Source: Plastoroseomonas hellenica
GTDB taxonomy: Bacteria; Pseudomonadota; Alphaproteobacteria; Acetobacterales; Acetobacteraceae
Direction: 5' to 3'
DNA length: 39,685 bases
Assembly: GCF_018129085.1 (NCBI RefSeq)
Contig: NZ_JAAGBB010000050.1
Span: 1-39,685 of the forward strand
The notes beneath the pieces are model-generated. The model had not been told where the DNA came from. It saw only the letters and a program-made list of their open reading frames with translations, and did no database searches. Positions 22,840 to 30,980 of this stretch are shown here, piece by piece. The position numbers and the translations under genes are program-made. Numbering within the stretch: the first letter of the stretch is position 1; each line of letters starts with the position of its first letter.

Positions 22840-24083
22840 CCGTAGGGAGGCGCCGCACCAGCGAAGCGGCCCGGCCCCTCGACGGCGTCCTCCCGGCGCG
22901 GGCGGCCGCCGGCCACCGCCAGCAGCCCGCCTAGTACGCCGACGATGGCGGCCAGCGGGCCGAAGCCGGTGAAGCCGTACTGCGCCAGCATCCAGCCCCC
23001 GAAGGTGGCGGCGCCGAGCCAGCCGAAGGAGGCCGAGGTGACGTTGAGGCCGAGCACCGTGCCGCGCACCGCGTCCGGCACATTGGCCAGCGCCGCCATC
23101 AGGCTCGGCCGGGCGACCGCATTGACGAAGACGTAGCCGAAGGCCAGCGCCACGGTGCCGGCGAGGCTGGGCGTCCAGGCATAGAGCGGCAGGGCGATCA
23201 GGGCGGAGCCGAACATCGCGCCGGCGAAGGTGCGGAGGCGGTTGGGCAGCCGGTCGGCCAATTGCCCGCCAAGGATGGTGCCGAGGATGCTGCCCACCGC
23301 GAAGGTCGCGAGCGGGACCGCGACGCCGGCCAGCGACAGCCCATAGGTCGTCTGCAGGAAGGTCGCGAAGAAGACCGCGGTCAGGCCGTAGCAGATGCGC
23401 TCCGCGACGCCCATCGCCAGCAGCCGCATGACCGGGCGCGACAGGGCGGCGCGATAGCTGGGGCTCGGCGCCCCCGGCGCGCGCCGCCCGCCGGGCGCGG
23501 GCCGCAGCGTCGTGACCAGGAGGCTGAGCGCTGCCGCGGTCGCCACCGCCGCGACGCAGAGATTGACGCCGCGCCAGCCGATGAAGGAGCCAATCCAGGC
23601 AGCGCCGGGCACGCCGACCAGCAGGGCCAGCGACTGTCCCGCCATCACCCAGCCGAGCGCGCGGCCGCGCTGGCGGTCGACGGTGCGCGCCGAGGCCTCC
23701 GCCATGATGACGCCGGTGAAGGCGCCGCCGCAGGCGCCCGCCGCGGTCACCCAGATGGCGACCCCGAGATAGCTGCCGGAGACCGCGACGCCCGCCATGC
23801 TCGCCGCCAGCGCCAGCGGCCCGCCGATCAGGAAGGGCCGGCGGCCCCAGCGGTCCGCCCCGGCGCCCGCGAGCAGGGAGGCGGCACCCCAGGCGATCGA
23901 GGTCGCTGCCATCAGATTGGCGATCAGCGGCAGGCTGGTCGCGAGGTCGCGGGCCATGTCGATCAGGAAGGGCGCCCGGGTGGTGCCGCCGCAGGCGGCG
24001 GCGAACATCGCGAGGCAGGCCGCCGCCAGCAAGGCCCAGGGCATGGCGGGTGCGGTGCTGGGCAGCGAGGTCTTGGACGTCAT
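22818..24083 (-). CDS. MFS transporter
   Basis: 421-residue major facilitator with about 12 membrane segments. The cytoplasmic loop 2-3 motif ADRWGRRPF is present and its second-half counterpart reads LADRLPNRLR. A long Pro/Gly/Ala-rich loop separates the two six-helix halves near residue 200. The sequence resembles sugar-phosphate/drug-exporter-type MFS proteins (CynX/YcaD-like) but I cannot name a substrate. Its C-terminal dozen residues are encoded by repeat DNA (GCTTCGCT cluster), so the original end may have been replaced. Divergent from the EamA gene with two large hairpins in between. Confidence 0.93.
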   Translation of the reverse strand: MTSKTSLPSTAPAMPWALLAAACLAMFAAACGGTTRAPFLIDMARDLATSLPLIANLMAATSIAWGAASLLAGAGADRWGRRPFLIGGPLALAASMAGVAVSGSYLGVAIWVTAAGACGGAFTGVIMAEASARTVDRQRGRALGWVMAGQSLALLVGVPGAAWIGSFIGWRGVNLCVAAVATAAALSLLVTTLRPAPGGRRAPGAPSPSYRAALSRPVMRLLAMGVAERICYGLTAVFFATFLQTTYGLSLAGVAVPLATFAVGSILGTILGGQLADRLPNRLRTFAGAMFGSALIALPLYAWTPSLAGTVALAFGYVFVNAVARPSLMAALANVPDAVRGTVLGLNVTSASFGWLGAATFGGWMLAQYGFTGFGPLAAIVGVLGGLLAVAGGRPRREDAVEGPGRFAGAAPPYGSEAAKQ

Positions 24084-24185
24084 TGCCCCGAGGCTACCGC
24101 AGGTGACGGAGCCTGACGATGGCAGCGGGTTTCGCCCTTCCCAGCCGCGGCGATCGGCGGCTCTATGGGGGCGGCGCCAAACTGA

Positions 24186-24230
24186 GCGTGATGGCTTGAG
24201 GCTTCGTCGGCCGAAAAGCCTGAATCACGC
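24186..24230. other. imperfect stem-loop in the MFS/EamA divergent region (first of two)
   Basis: Outer arms GCGTGAT (24186-24192) and ATCACGC (24224-24230); inner arms AGGCTT (24199-24204) and AAGCCT (24216-24221), with small bulges. It lies in the 228-base gap between the two divergent transporter genes. No gene is seen in this gap. Confidence 0.5.
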
Positions 24231-24243
24231 GATCAAACAAGGT

Positions 24244-24291
24244 GCCTGGGGCATGGTCCGTGAGCGCAGGCGAACGGATCATGCCCCAGGC
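24244..24291. other. strong 18-base-pair stem-loop upstream of the EamA gene
   Basis: GCCTGGGGCATGGTCCGT (24244-24261) pairs with ACGGATCATGCCCCAGGC (24274-24291), with 17 Watson-Crick pairs and one G-U pair, around a 12-base loop. It ends 20 bases before the EamA start and has no T-run. It may be a leader RNA structure or a palindromic repeat element. Confidence 0.6.
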
Positions 24292-24311
24292 GCAGCCGGG
24301 TGTAGCGACGC

Positions 24312-25205
24312 GTGCCTCCGAAATTCGTTCTTGGCCTCGCAGCGGGGCTCTGCGCCTCCCTGATCTGGGGCGGGCATGCGGTGGTGGCGCGCGCGGCGCT
24401 GACCGGGCAGGGGCTGATGCCGCTTGATCTCGCGGCCTTCCGCTATGGCGTCGCCGGGCTGTTGCTGCTGCCGGTCGCCTGGCAGGCGCGGCTGGCGCTG
24501 GCGGAGATCGGCCTCCGGCGGCTGCTGGTGCTGACGGCGATGGGCGGCGCGCCCAATCTGCTGCTCTTCGTCAGCGGCCTGATCTTCGCGCCGGCGACCC
24601 ATGGCGGCACCATCTCCTCGATGACCGTGCCGGTGGCGGGCGCGCTGCTCGCGATCCCGCTGCTCAAGGAGGTGCCGACGCCCGGGCGCTGGATGGCGCT
24701 GGGCGCGATGGCGGCCGGCGTGCTGCTGATCGGCTGGGACGGCATCGCCGGCACGGCGCCTGGCGCCTGGCGCGGCGACATCCTGCTGCTGGCCTGCGGC
24801 ATCACCTGGGCGGCCTTCACCCTGCTGCTGCGCCGCTGGCAGGTGCCCGCGCTCGCCGCCACGGCCGCGGTGACGGCGCTCTCCGCCCTGGCCGTGCTGC
24901 CGATCTGGCTGCCCTGGCGTGCCGCCGCTGTCATGGCGATGCCGGCCGGGCCGGTACTCTTCCATCTGGTGGCGCAGGGGCTGCTGCTCGGCGGCGTGGC
25001 GCTCTTTCTTTATGCCAAGGGGGTGGAGCTGCTGGGCGCCACCCGCGCCGCCACGCTCTCGGTCATGGTGCCGGTCGTGGCGCTGGCGCTCGCGGCGCTG
25101 GTGCTCGGGGAAGAGGTCGGGGGGCTGAAGCTCGCCGGCGCGACGCTCGCGGTGGGCGGCATGCTGGCGGCGGTGCTCTTCACGGGGCGCCGCAATATCG
25201 CCTGA
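24312..25205 (+). CDS. EamA/DMT-family permease
   Basis: 297-residue membrane protein with ten predicted helices in two EamA repeats (about 5-135 and 148-290). The first half has SLIWGGHAVVARAAL and GVTLLPVA-like segments; the second half has the typical end LGEEVGGLKLAGATLAVGGMLA. Such carriers export or import amino acids and other metabolites; the substrate is unknown. It starts with GTG at 24312 and has only a weak ribosome binding site just after a strong stem-loop, which may limit its translation. Confidence 0.91.
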   Translation: MPPKFVLGLAAGLCASLIWGGHAVVARAALTGQGLMPLDLAAFRYGVAGLLLLPVAWQARLALAEIGLRRLLVLTAMGGAPNLLLFVSGLIFAPATHGGTISSMTVPVAGALLAIPLLKEVPTPGRWMALGAMAAGVLLIGWDGIAGTAPGAWRGDILLLACGITWAAFTLLLRRWQVPALAATAAVTALSALAVLPIWLPWRAAAVMAMPAGPVLFHLVAQGLLLGGVALFLYAKGVELLGATRAATLSVMVPVVALALAALVLGEEVGGLKLAGATLAVGGMLAAVLFTGRRNIA

Positions 25206-25264
25206 AACCCCGGGCAGTATTGTTTTACACGCTGTACTGACGAGATCGCGGTAACGTCCGAAGA

Positions 25265-26056
25265 ATGACAACGGGTTCCGTTCCTCCGGCCTCCCTTCTG
25301 GGCCCCCTCGCACGCATCGCGATGGCGGCCGGGGCGGCGATCGAACAGGTGCGGCGCGAGGCCGCGATGGGCCTGGTCGAGAAGCCCGACGGCAGCCCGC
25401 TGACCGATGCCGACCTCGCCGCCGATCTGGTGATCCGTGCCGGCCTCGCGGAGGCAGCGCCCGGGATCCCCGTGGTCTGCGAAGAAGGCGCCGCCTGCGA
25501 AGACATGTCGGCGCCGCGCTATTTCCTGATCGATCCGCTGGACGGCACCCGCGAGTTCGTGGCCGGCGATGCCGATTACACCGTCAATATTGCGCTGATC
25601 GAGCATGGGCGGCCGGTCGCCGGCGTCGTCTTCGCGCCGCGCGACGGGCGGCTCTGGTCCGGCGCCGAAGGCTGCGGCGCCACCCGCCAGGACGGCGCCG
25701 GCCCGGCGCGGCCGGTCAGGGTGCGGGCGACGGATGGCGGGCTGGTCGCGGTCGCCAGCCGCTCTCACCGCGATGCCGCGACCGAGGCCTTCCTGGCCTG
25801 GCTCGGGGTGAGCGAGACGCGCTGCGTCGGCTCCTCGCTGAAATTCTGCCTGGTGGCGGAAGGCGGCGCCGATGTCTATCCGCGCTTCGGCCCGACCATG
25901 GCCTGGGACACCGCGGCCGGGCAGGCGGTGCTGGAAGCGGCGGGCGGCGCGGTGTTCTGCCCCGAAGGCAAGCCCTTCCGCTACACGCCGGAGAATGGCT
26001 GGCGCAACGGCGCCTTCATCGCCTGGGGGGCGTCACGGCCACCCATTGCGTCGTGA
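25265..26056 (+). CDS. cysQ: 3'(2'),5'-bisphosphate nucleotidase / inositol monophosphatase family (CysQ-like)
   Basis: 263 residues. The metal-binding motifs of the family are visible: PVVCEEGA (Glu ligand), LIDPLDGTREFVAG (DPLDGT) and the late motif PTMAWDTAAGQAVLEAAGG. CysQ-like features include SSLKFCLVAEGGADVYPR. It removes the 3'-phosphate from PAP during sulfate assimilation, and some members act on inositol phosphates. Starts at ATG 25265, and its last 41 bases overlap the 3' end of a converging thioesterase gene. Confidence 0.87.
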   Translation: MTTGSVPPASLLGPLARIAMAAGAAIEQVRREAAMGLVEKPDGSPLTDADLAADLVIRAGLAEAAPGIPVVCEEGAACEDMSAPRYFLIDPLDGTREFVAGDADYTVNIALIEHGRPVAGVVFAPRDGRLWSGAEGCGATRQDGAGPARPVRVRATDGGLVAVASRSHRDAATEAFLAWLGVSETRCVGSSLKFCLVAEGGADVYPRFGPTMAWDTAAGQAVLEAAGGAVFCPEGKPFRYTPENGWRNGAFIAWGASRPPIAS

Positions 26057-26432
26057 CATGGGCGGCCGGCTCCGTCTCGCCTTCCGCGCGCAGCCAGACC
26101 TCGCCATAGATCAGCCGGCCACCGCGCTTCACGATGCGCGCTTCCGCCAGCACCGCGCCGGGCGCGGGACGGCGCAGGAAGGTGATCGCGAGTTGCGAGG
26201 TCAGGCTCTCGTCGCGTCCTTCGTGCACGCCGAGCAGCGCCGCCCACATCGCGACATCCGCCAGGCCCATCAAGGCGGGGCCGGAGATGGTGCCGCCCGG
26301 GCGCAGCAGGTCCGGCCGCTCGGGCAGGCGGCAGAGCGCGGTGCCGGCTTCGGCCTGCAGCACCTCGATCCCCCATTGCTCCGCGAGCGGCACGCCGGCA
26401 TGGACGATGCGCTGGATCTCGGCCGGTATCAT
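26016..26432 (-). CDS. PaaI-family hotdog-fold thioesterase (second copy in window)
   Basis: 138 residues. The hotdog helix reads RPGGTISGPALMGLADVAMWAALLG, shortened here, and the later strand LTSQLAITFLRRPAPGAVLAEARI matches the family. The active-site acidic residue may be the Asp in GLADVAM. Its ATG overlaps the hutI stop by four bases, so it is translated with imidazolonepropionase. It differs from the thioesterase at 17929. Role in or near histidine degradation is not obvious. Confidence 0.84.
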   Translation of the reverse strand: MIPAEIQRIVHAGVPLAEQWGIEVLQAEAGTALCRLPERPDLLRPGGTISGPALMGLADVAMWAALLGVHEGRDESLTSQLAITFLRRPAPGAVLAEARIVKRGGRLIYGEVWLRAEGETEPAAHVTTQWVAVTPPRR

Positions 26433-27634
26433 CGGCCGCCGACCACGCGGCCGGTGCAGGGGTTGCGGCCGATCCAGTAGCAGAGGTCGGCGGGCTGGCG
26501 GATGTCGAACAGCGCCAGGTCGCAGAGCAGCCCCGGCGCCAGCCGCCCGCGATCCTGCCGGCCGAGCGCCGCGGCCGCATGGCGCGTGACGCCGAGCAGC
26601 GCTTCCTCCACCGTCAGGCGGAACAGGGTGCAGCCGAGGTTCAGCATCAGCAGCAATGACAGCGCGGGCGAGGAGCCGGGGTTGAGATCGGTCGCGAGCG
26701 CGAGCCGCAGCCCTGCTTCCCGCATCGCCGCGACATCCGGGTGATGCGTCTCGCGGATGAAGTAGAAGGCGCCGGGCAGCAGCACGCCGACGCTGCCGGC
26801 GCGCGCCATGGCGCGCAGCCCGGCCGGGTTCGCGTATTCGATGTGATCGGCTGAGAGCGCGCCGTGGCGCGCGGCGAAGGCGGCCCCGTCATCGTCGCGG
26901 AGCTGGTCGGCATGCAGCTTCACCGGCAGGCCCAGGCCATGCGCGACATCGAGCACCATCGCCGTCTCTCGCGCATCGAAGCCGATCGCGGTGTCGAGGA
27001 AGGCGTCGACCGCATCGGCCAGGCCCTCGCGCGCCGCGGCGGGGATGATGTCCTGCGCCACATGCGCGGCGTAGTCGGTGCGGCGGCCGGCATATTCGGG
27101 CGGCGTCGCATGCGCCGCGAGCAGCGTCGTCTCGATGCGCACCGGATGCGCGGCGGCCAGCGCGCGTGCAGCACGGAGCTGACGCAGCTCGGTCTGGATG
27201 TCGAGGCCATAGCCGGACTTGATCTCGACCGTGGTAACGCCCTCGGCCATCAGCGCCTTGAGGCGCGGCGCGCCAGAGGCGACGAGCGCGGCCTCGTCGG
27301 CCGCGCGCGTGGCGCGGACGGTCGAGAGGATGCCGCCGCCCGCCTTGGCGATCTCCTCATAGCTGACGCCGGCGAGGCGCTGCTGGAACTCGCCGGCACG
27401 GTCGCCGCCGAAGACGAGATGGGTGTGGCAGTCGATCAGCCCGGGCAGGAGATGGGCGCCCGCGCAATCGATGGTCTCGGCAGCACTGCCCGGGATCGCG
27501 GCGCGCGGCCCGAGCCAGGCGATGCGCCCATCCTTGGCGGCGATCGCGCCATCGCGAATGACGCCGAGCGGATCGCCCTCCGGGCCATCCATGGTGACGA
27601 GGGCGGCGTTGAGCCAGAGGCGGTCGAACTGCAT
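26429..27634 (-). CDS. hutI: imidazolonepropionase
   Basis: 401-residue amidohydrolase that opens imidazolone-5-propionate to N-formimidoyl-L-glutamate, the third step of histidine degradation. Zinc ligands His70 and His72 are in DCHTHLVFGG; further ligand or catalytic residues are in VKLHADQL, SADHIEYAN and ATDLNPGSSP. The family signature KSGYGLDIQTELRQLR is intact. Length matches HutI (about 400-415). The usual neighbours hutH and hutU are not in the window. It is followed by a thioesterase gene with an ATGA overlap. Confidence 0.95.
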   Translation of the reverse strand: MQFDRLWLNAALVTMDGPEGDPLGVIRDGAIAAKDGRIAWLGPRAAIPGSAAETIDCAGAHLLPGLIDCHTHLVFGGDRAGEFQQRLAGVSYEEIAKAGGGILSTVRATRAADEAALVASGAPRLKALMAEGVTTVEIKSGYGLDIQTELRQLRAARALAAAHPVRIETTLLAAHATPPEYAGRRTDYAAHVAQDIIPAAAREGLADAVDAFLDTAIGFDARETAMVLDVAHGLGLPVKLHADQLRDDDGAAFAARHGALSADHIEYANPAGLRAMARAGSVGVLLPGAFYFIRETHHPDVAAMREAGLRLALATDLNPGSSPALSLLLMLNLGCTLFRLTVEEALLGVTRHAAAALGRQDRGRLAPGLLCDLALFDIRQPADLCYWIGRNPCTGRVVGGR

Positions 27635-27700
27635 GAAGCCAGTCTGGCGTGCCGCAGGGCCGCTTGCGAAGCCCCTATCGCCGCAGCCAGCCTTCGGTCA

Positions 27701-28675
27701 TCAGACTGCGTGGGCCAGCGGACGGCCGCGATACCCTGCCAGCGACCCTGCGTGCATGATGCGCCCGCCCAGCGGGCGGCCGATGAGCCGCTCTGCCAGC
27801 CGTGCCGCCTCGATCAGACGCTCGAGGTCGACGCCCGTCTCGATGCCCATCTCGTGGCAAAGGAATACCATGTCCTCGGTGCAGATATTGCCCGCGCCCT
27901 TCGCGTCGCCGTGCCCGGCGAAGGGGCAGCCACCGAGCCCGGCGACGGAGCTGTCGAACAGCTCCACCCCCATCTCCAGCGCTGCCAGCACATTGGCGGG
28001 GCCGAGGCCGCGGGTGTCGTGCAGATGCAGGCCGATGCGGGGTTCCGGCAGCGCATCGCGCAGCATGCCGACCAGCCGCCGTATGGCCTGCGGATTGGCC
28101 CAGCCCATCGTGTCGGCCAGGTACAGCTTCGGCAGGACGACGCCACGCTCCCGGCAGGTGCGATAGGCCCAGACGAGTTCGTCCACCGCGCGCTGGGGCG
28201 CGATCTCGCCCTCGTAGTTGCAGCCAAAGGCGGTCATCACCAGCGCGTACTCCACCGCGACATCAGCCTCGGCATAGAGATCGAGCCAGCGTGTCACACG
28301 CTCGCGCATTTCTGCCGCGCTGCAGCCGTTGTTGCGCCGGGCGAAAGCGTCGGAAGCGTAGAGGGCAATCTTGCCGACCAGGTCGACGCCGGGCGTCGCC
28401 TGGGCCCGCCGGAAGCCCTGCTCGTTCAGCCACAGACCCTCGTAGCGGACGCCGGGGCGCCGGCGGATGGCCGCGAACAGTGCCTCGGAATCCGCCATCT
28501 GCGGGACGTGCTTCGGCGAGACGAAGGAGGCGACCTGGATGGCCTTGAGGCCGGTCTCGGCCAGGGCTTCGACCAGCGCGACGCGGTCCGCGAGGGGATA
28601 GGTCCGGGGCTCGATCTGGAAACCTTCGCGCGGGCCTTCCTCGTGGAACTCGACGCGCTTCGGCAGGTCGGACAT
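27701..28675 (-). CDS. HMG-CoA-lyase-like enzyme (variant active site)
   Basis: 324-residue TIM-barrel lyase of the HMGL family. It keeps SFVSPKHVPQMAD, HLHDTRG (metal His pair), the catalytic-loop Cys in LGGCPF and Asn in GNICTED. In the first strand the usual PRDGLQNE reads PREGFQIE, so Glu17 replaces the metal-binding Asp; IETTSF-type Glu is Gln. An extra HGDAK insert lies in the catalytic loop. These changes suggest a substrate other than HMG-CoA, for example another 3-hydroxy-acyl-CoA. AAGGAG upstream fixes ATG 28675. It is the last gene of the Bug/CoA-transferase operon, 23 bases after the CoA-transferase stop. Confidence 0.9.
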   Translation of the reverse strand: MSDLPKRVEFHEEGPREGFQIEPRTYPLADRVALVEALAETGLKAIQVASFVSPKHVPQMADSEALFAAIRRRPGVRYEGLWLNEQGFRRAQATPGVDLVGKIALYASDAFARRNNGCSAAEMRERVTRWLDLYAEADVAVEYALVMTAFGCNYEGEIAPQRAVDELVWAYRTCRERGVVLPKLYLADTMGWANPQAIRRLVGMLRDALPEPRIGLHLHDTRGLGPANVLAALEMGVELFDSSVAGLGGCPFAGHGDAKGAGNICTEDMVFLCHEMGIETGVDLERLIEAARLAERLIGRPLGGRIMHAGSLAGYRGRPLAHAV

Positions 28676-28698
28676 GGTCGTTCTCCTTGAGATCAAGG

Positions 28699-29835
28699 TC
28701 AGCGAGCGGGGTGGCCGAGCAGCTCGGCATTGTGCTCGCCGAGCCGCGGCGCGGGCCGGGCGATCGCGGGCCGCGCGCCATCGAAGGAGACGGGCAGGCC
28801 AACGAGCGCGAAATCCTCCCCCGGCACGGGCTGGAGCATGCCGAGCGCCTCGGTCTGCGGCTCCGCCAACACTTCCGGGACCGTGTTGACCGGCGCACAG
28901 GGCACGCCGGCGCGCATCAGGCGCTCCAGCCAGACCGTGCGCGGCGCGCCTGCGAGCACCTCCGCCACCATCGGCAGCAGCGCTTCCTGGTTCTGCAGCC
29001 GCGCGCGGTTGGTGGCGAAGCGCGGGTCTGCGGGCCAGCCCGGCCGGCCGAGCTCGATGGCCAGCTTGGCGAAGAGGCGGTCATTGCCGCAGCACACGAG
29101 CAGCGGGCCGTCGGCGGCCTCGAAGGCCTGGTAGGGCACGAAGTTCGGATGGCCGGAGGCGTGCCGCTCCGGCGACTTGCCCTGGTTGACATAGGCGCTG
29201 ATCTTCTGGCCCGCCCAGAGCAGCGCCGTCTCGAAGAGCGAGGTGTTGACGACGCCGCCACGTCCCGTGGCATGGCGGTGTTGCAGCATCGCCAGAGCAC
29301 CGATCACGGTCCACATGCCGGTGCCCTGGTCGACGACCGAGGCGCCCATGCGTACCGGCGGCCCGCCGGGCTCGCCTGTGATGGAGGATAGCCCGCCGAA
29401 GGCCTGCAGCAGCGGCTCGTAGCCGGGGCGCAGACGCATCGGGCCACGATGGCCGAAGGCCGACATGGCGCAGTAGATCAGCCGCGGGTGGCGTGCGCAG
29501 ACCGCCTCCGGCCCGATGCCAAGCGCCTCCGCCGCGCCGGGGCGGAGGTTGTGCAGCATGATGTCGGCCCCGGCGAGGAGTGCGTGCAGCTGTTCCACCG
29601 CCTCGGGTGACTTCAGGTCGAGCGCGACCGAGCGCTTGCCGCGGTTGAACTCGTGAAAGTTCAGCGCGTCGCCGTGGCGGAAGGCGGGGCCCATCTGGCG
29701 CGCGTCGTCGCCGCCCTCCGGCTTCTCGACCTTGATCACGTCGGCGCCGAGATCGGCGAAGATCGCGCCGGCGAAGGGGCCGGCCAGGACCTGGCCGAGT
29801 TCGACGACGCGGATGCCCGCAAGGATGCCGCCCAT
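28699..29835 (-). CDS. CaiB/BaiF-family (family III) CoA-transferase
   Basis: 378 residues. Family motifs are clear: GIRVVELGQVLAGPFAG, LGADVIKVEKPEGGD, NRGKRSVALDL, ISAFGHRGP-type (MSAFGHRGP), and GASVVDQGTG with the nucleophilic Asp that forms the acyl anhydride. The C-terminal part has PCAPVNTVPEVLAEPQ. It moves CoA between an acyl-CoA and a free acid. ATG 29835 overlaps the stop of the binding-protein gene by one base (TGATG), with GAGGTG just upstream. Together with the binding protein and the lyase it probably activates and cleaves an imported carboxylic acid. Confidence 0.94.
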   Translation of the reverse strand: MGGILAGIRVVELGQVLAGPFAGAIFADLGADVIKVEKPEGGDDARQMGPAFRHGDALNFHEFNRGKRSVALDLKSPEAVEQLHALLAGADIMLHNLRPGAAEALGIGPEAVCARHPRLIYCAMSAFGHRGPMRLRPGYEPLLQAFGGLSSITGEPGGPPVRMGASVVDQGTGMWTVIGALAMLQHRHATGRGGVVNTSLFETALLWAGQKISAYVNQGKSPERHASGHPNFVPYQAFEAADGPLLVCCGNDRLFAKLAIELGRPGWPADPRFATNRARLQNQEALLPMVAEVLAGAPRTVWLERLMRAGVPCAPVNTVPEVLAEPQTEALGMLQPVPGEDFALVGLPVSFDGARPAIARPAPRLGEHNAELLGHPAR

Positions 29836-30854
29836 CACTGCACCTCGATATTGGCTTCGCGCACGATGCGCTTCCATTTGTCGATCTCGGCGGCCTGGAA
29901 GCGTGCCAGATCCTCCGGCGTGCCCGGCCGCAGCGCCGTGCCGTTCTCCTGCAGCCGGGCCCGGATCGCGGGCCGCTCCATGACCTCGTTGAACTTGGCG
30001 TTGAGCCGCCGGACGATCTCACGCGGCGTACCGGCCGGCGCAAAGACGGCATTCCAGGACAGCATCTCGTAGCCCGGAAGACCCGCTGCCTCCTCCACGG
30101 TCGGCACCTCCGGCGTCAGGGGCAGGCGCTGGCGGCTGGTGACAGCGAGCGCCCGCACGCGCCCCTCGCGCACTTGCGGCAGCGAGGTGGTCGCGTCCAC
30201 GAACATGAGCTGTGCGTTGCCGGCGATGAGATCGGTGATGCCTTGCGGGTTCGAGCGGTAGGTGACGTTCACCATGTCCACGCCGGCCATGGTCTTGAAC
30301 ATCTCCCCGGCAACGCGGGAGGAGGCGCTGCCGCTCGCGAAGTTCAGCCGCCCCGGATGATCGCGCGCAAAATCCACAAGCTGGCGCATCGTGCGCACCG
30401 GCAGATCGTTGTTCACGACGACGAACAGCACCCCTGTGCCGACCAGCGCGACCGGCGCGAAATCCGCGACCGGGTCGTAGGGCAGGTGGCGGAACAGCGC
30501 AGGGTTCGATCCATGCGTCGTGTTGGCGGTGTAGAGGAAGGTGTAGCCGTCCGGCCGCGCCCGCGCGACCGCCTCGCAGGCGAGAAAGCCATTGGCGCCC
30601 CCGCGGTTGTCCACCACCACCGGCTGACCCCAGTCGGCCGCGATCGGGTCGCTGAAAATGCGCGCCTGCGTGTCGGTACCGCTGCCCGCCGGGAAGGCCA
30701 CCACGAATCGAATCGGCCGGTTCGGATAGACGTCACCTTGCCCCTGCGCCGAAGTGTCTGGTGGCAGGACCGCGGCGCAGAGAGCTGTGGCGGCGCCAAG
30801 CAGCAGATGGCGGCGTCGTGCAGCGCCGCGCGGGATCGGGCGGGCGTGGTCCAT
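29835..30854 (-). CDS. Bug/TctC-family periplasmic solute-binding protein
   Basis: 339 residues. The N-terminus has RRRHLLLGAATALCAAVL, a signal peptide with paired arginines. The mature part begins YPNRPIRFVVAFPAGSGTD and has VVVDNRGGANGFLACEAVA and PDGYTFLYTANTTHGSNPALF, the TctC/Bug core. It binds a carboxylate for uptake. ATG 30854 follows GGAGGAGG and gives an intact signal peptide; the frame upstream stays open by chance over the lysR gene. First gene of the operon with CoA-transferase and lyase, divergent from the LysR regulator. Confidence 0.94.
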   Translation of the reverse strand: MDHARPIPRGAARRRHLLLGAATALCAAVLPPDTSAQGQGDVYPNRPIRFVVAFPAGSGTDTQARIFSDPIAADWGQPVVVDNRGGANGFLACEAVARARPDGYTFLYTANTTHGSNPALFRHLPYDPVADFAPVALVGTGVLFVVVNNDLPVRTMRQLVDFARDHPGRLNFASGSASSRVAGEMFKTMAGVDMVNVTYRSNPQGITDLIAGNAQLMFVDATTSLPQVREGRVRALAVTSRQRLPLTPEVPTVEEAAGLPGYEMLSWNAVFAPAGTPREIVRRLNAKFNEVMERPAIRARLQENGTALRPGTPEDLARFQAAEIDKWKRIVREANIEVQ

Positions 30855-30945
30855 TTGTTCGTTTCCTCCTCCGGTCGTGGCGGATTGGGCCCCGGTCGAT
30901 CTGGAGGCCGGTACGAAGGGTGCGCGCCCGTCCGGGCAGAAGAAA

Positions 30946-30974
30946 TTGAAAGTTTTGGAGCTCAGTAATAAAGA
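30946..30974 (+). promoter_or_regulatory. possible sigma-70 promoter of lysR
   Basis: TTGAAA (30946-30951) is one change from the -35 consensus, followed by a 17-base spacer and a weak -10-like TAAAGA (30969-30974). The start codon comes only seven bases later, so transcription would begin at or next to the ATG. The local DNA is AT-rich in a GC-rich region. Confidence 0.3.
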
Positions 30975-30980
30975 ATTTTT

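Noticed and set aside
26864-28690. 608-residue plus-strand frame opposite hutI and the lyase gene
   Set aside because: No domain, and it crosses two strongly supported minus-strand genes and the gap between them.
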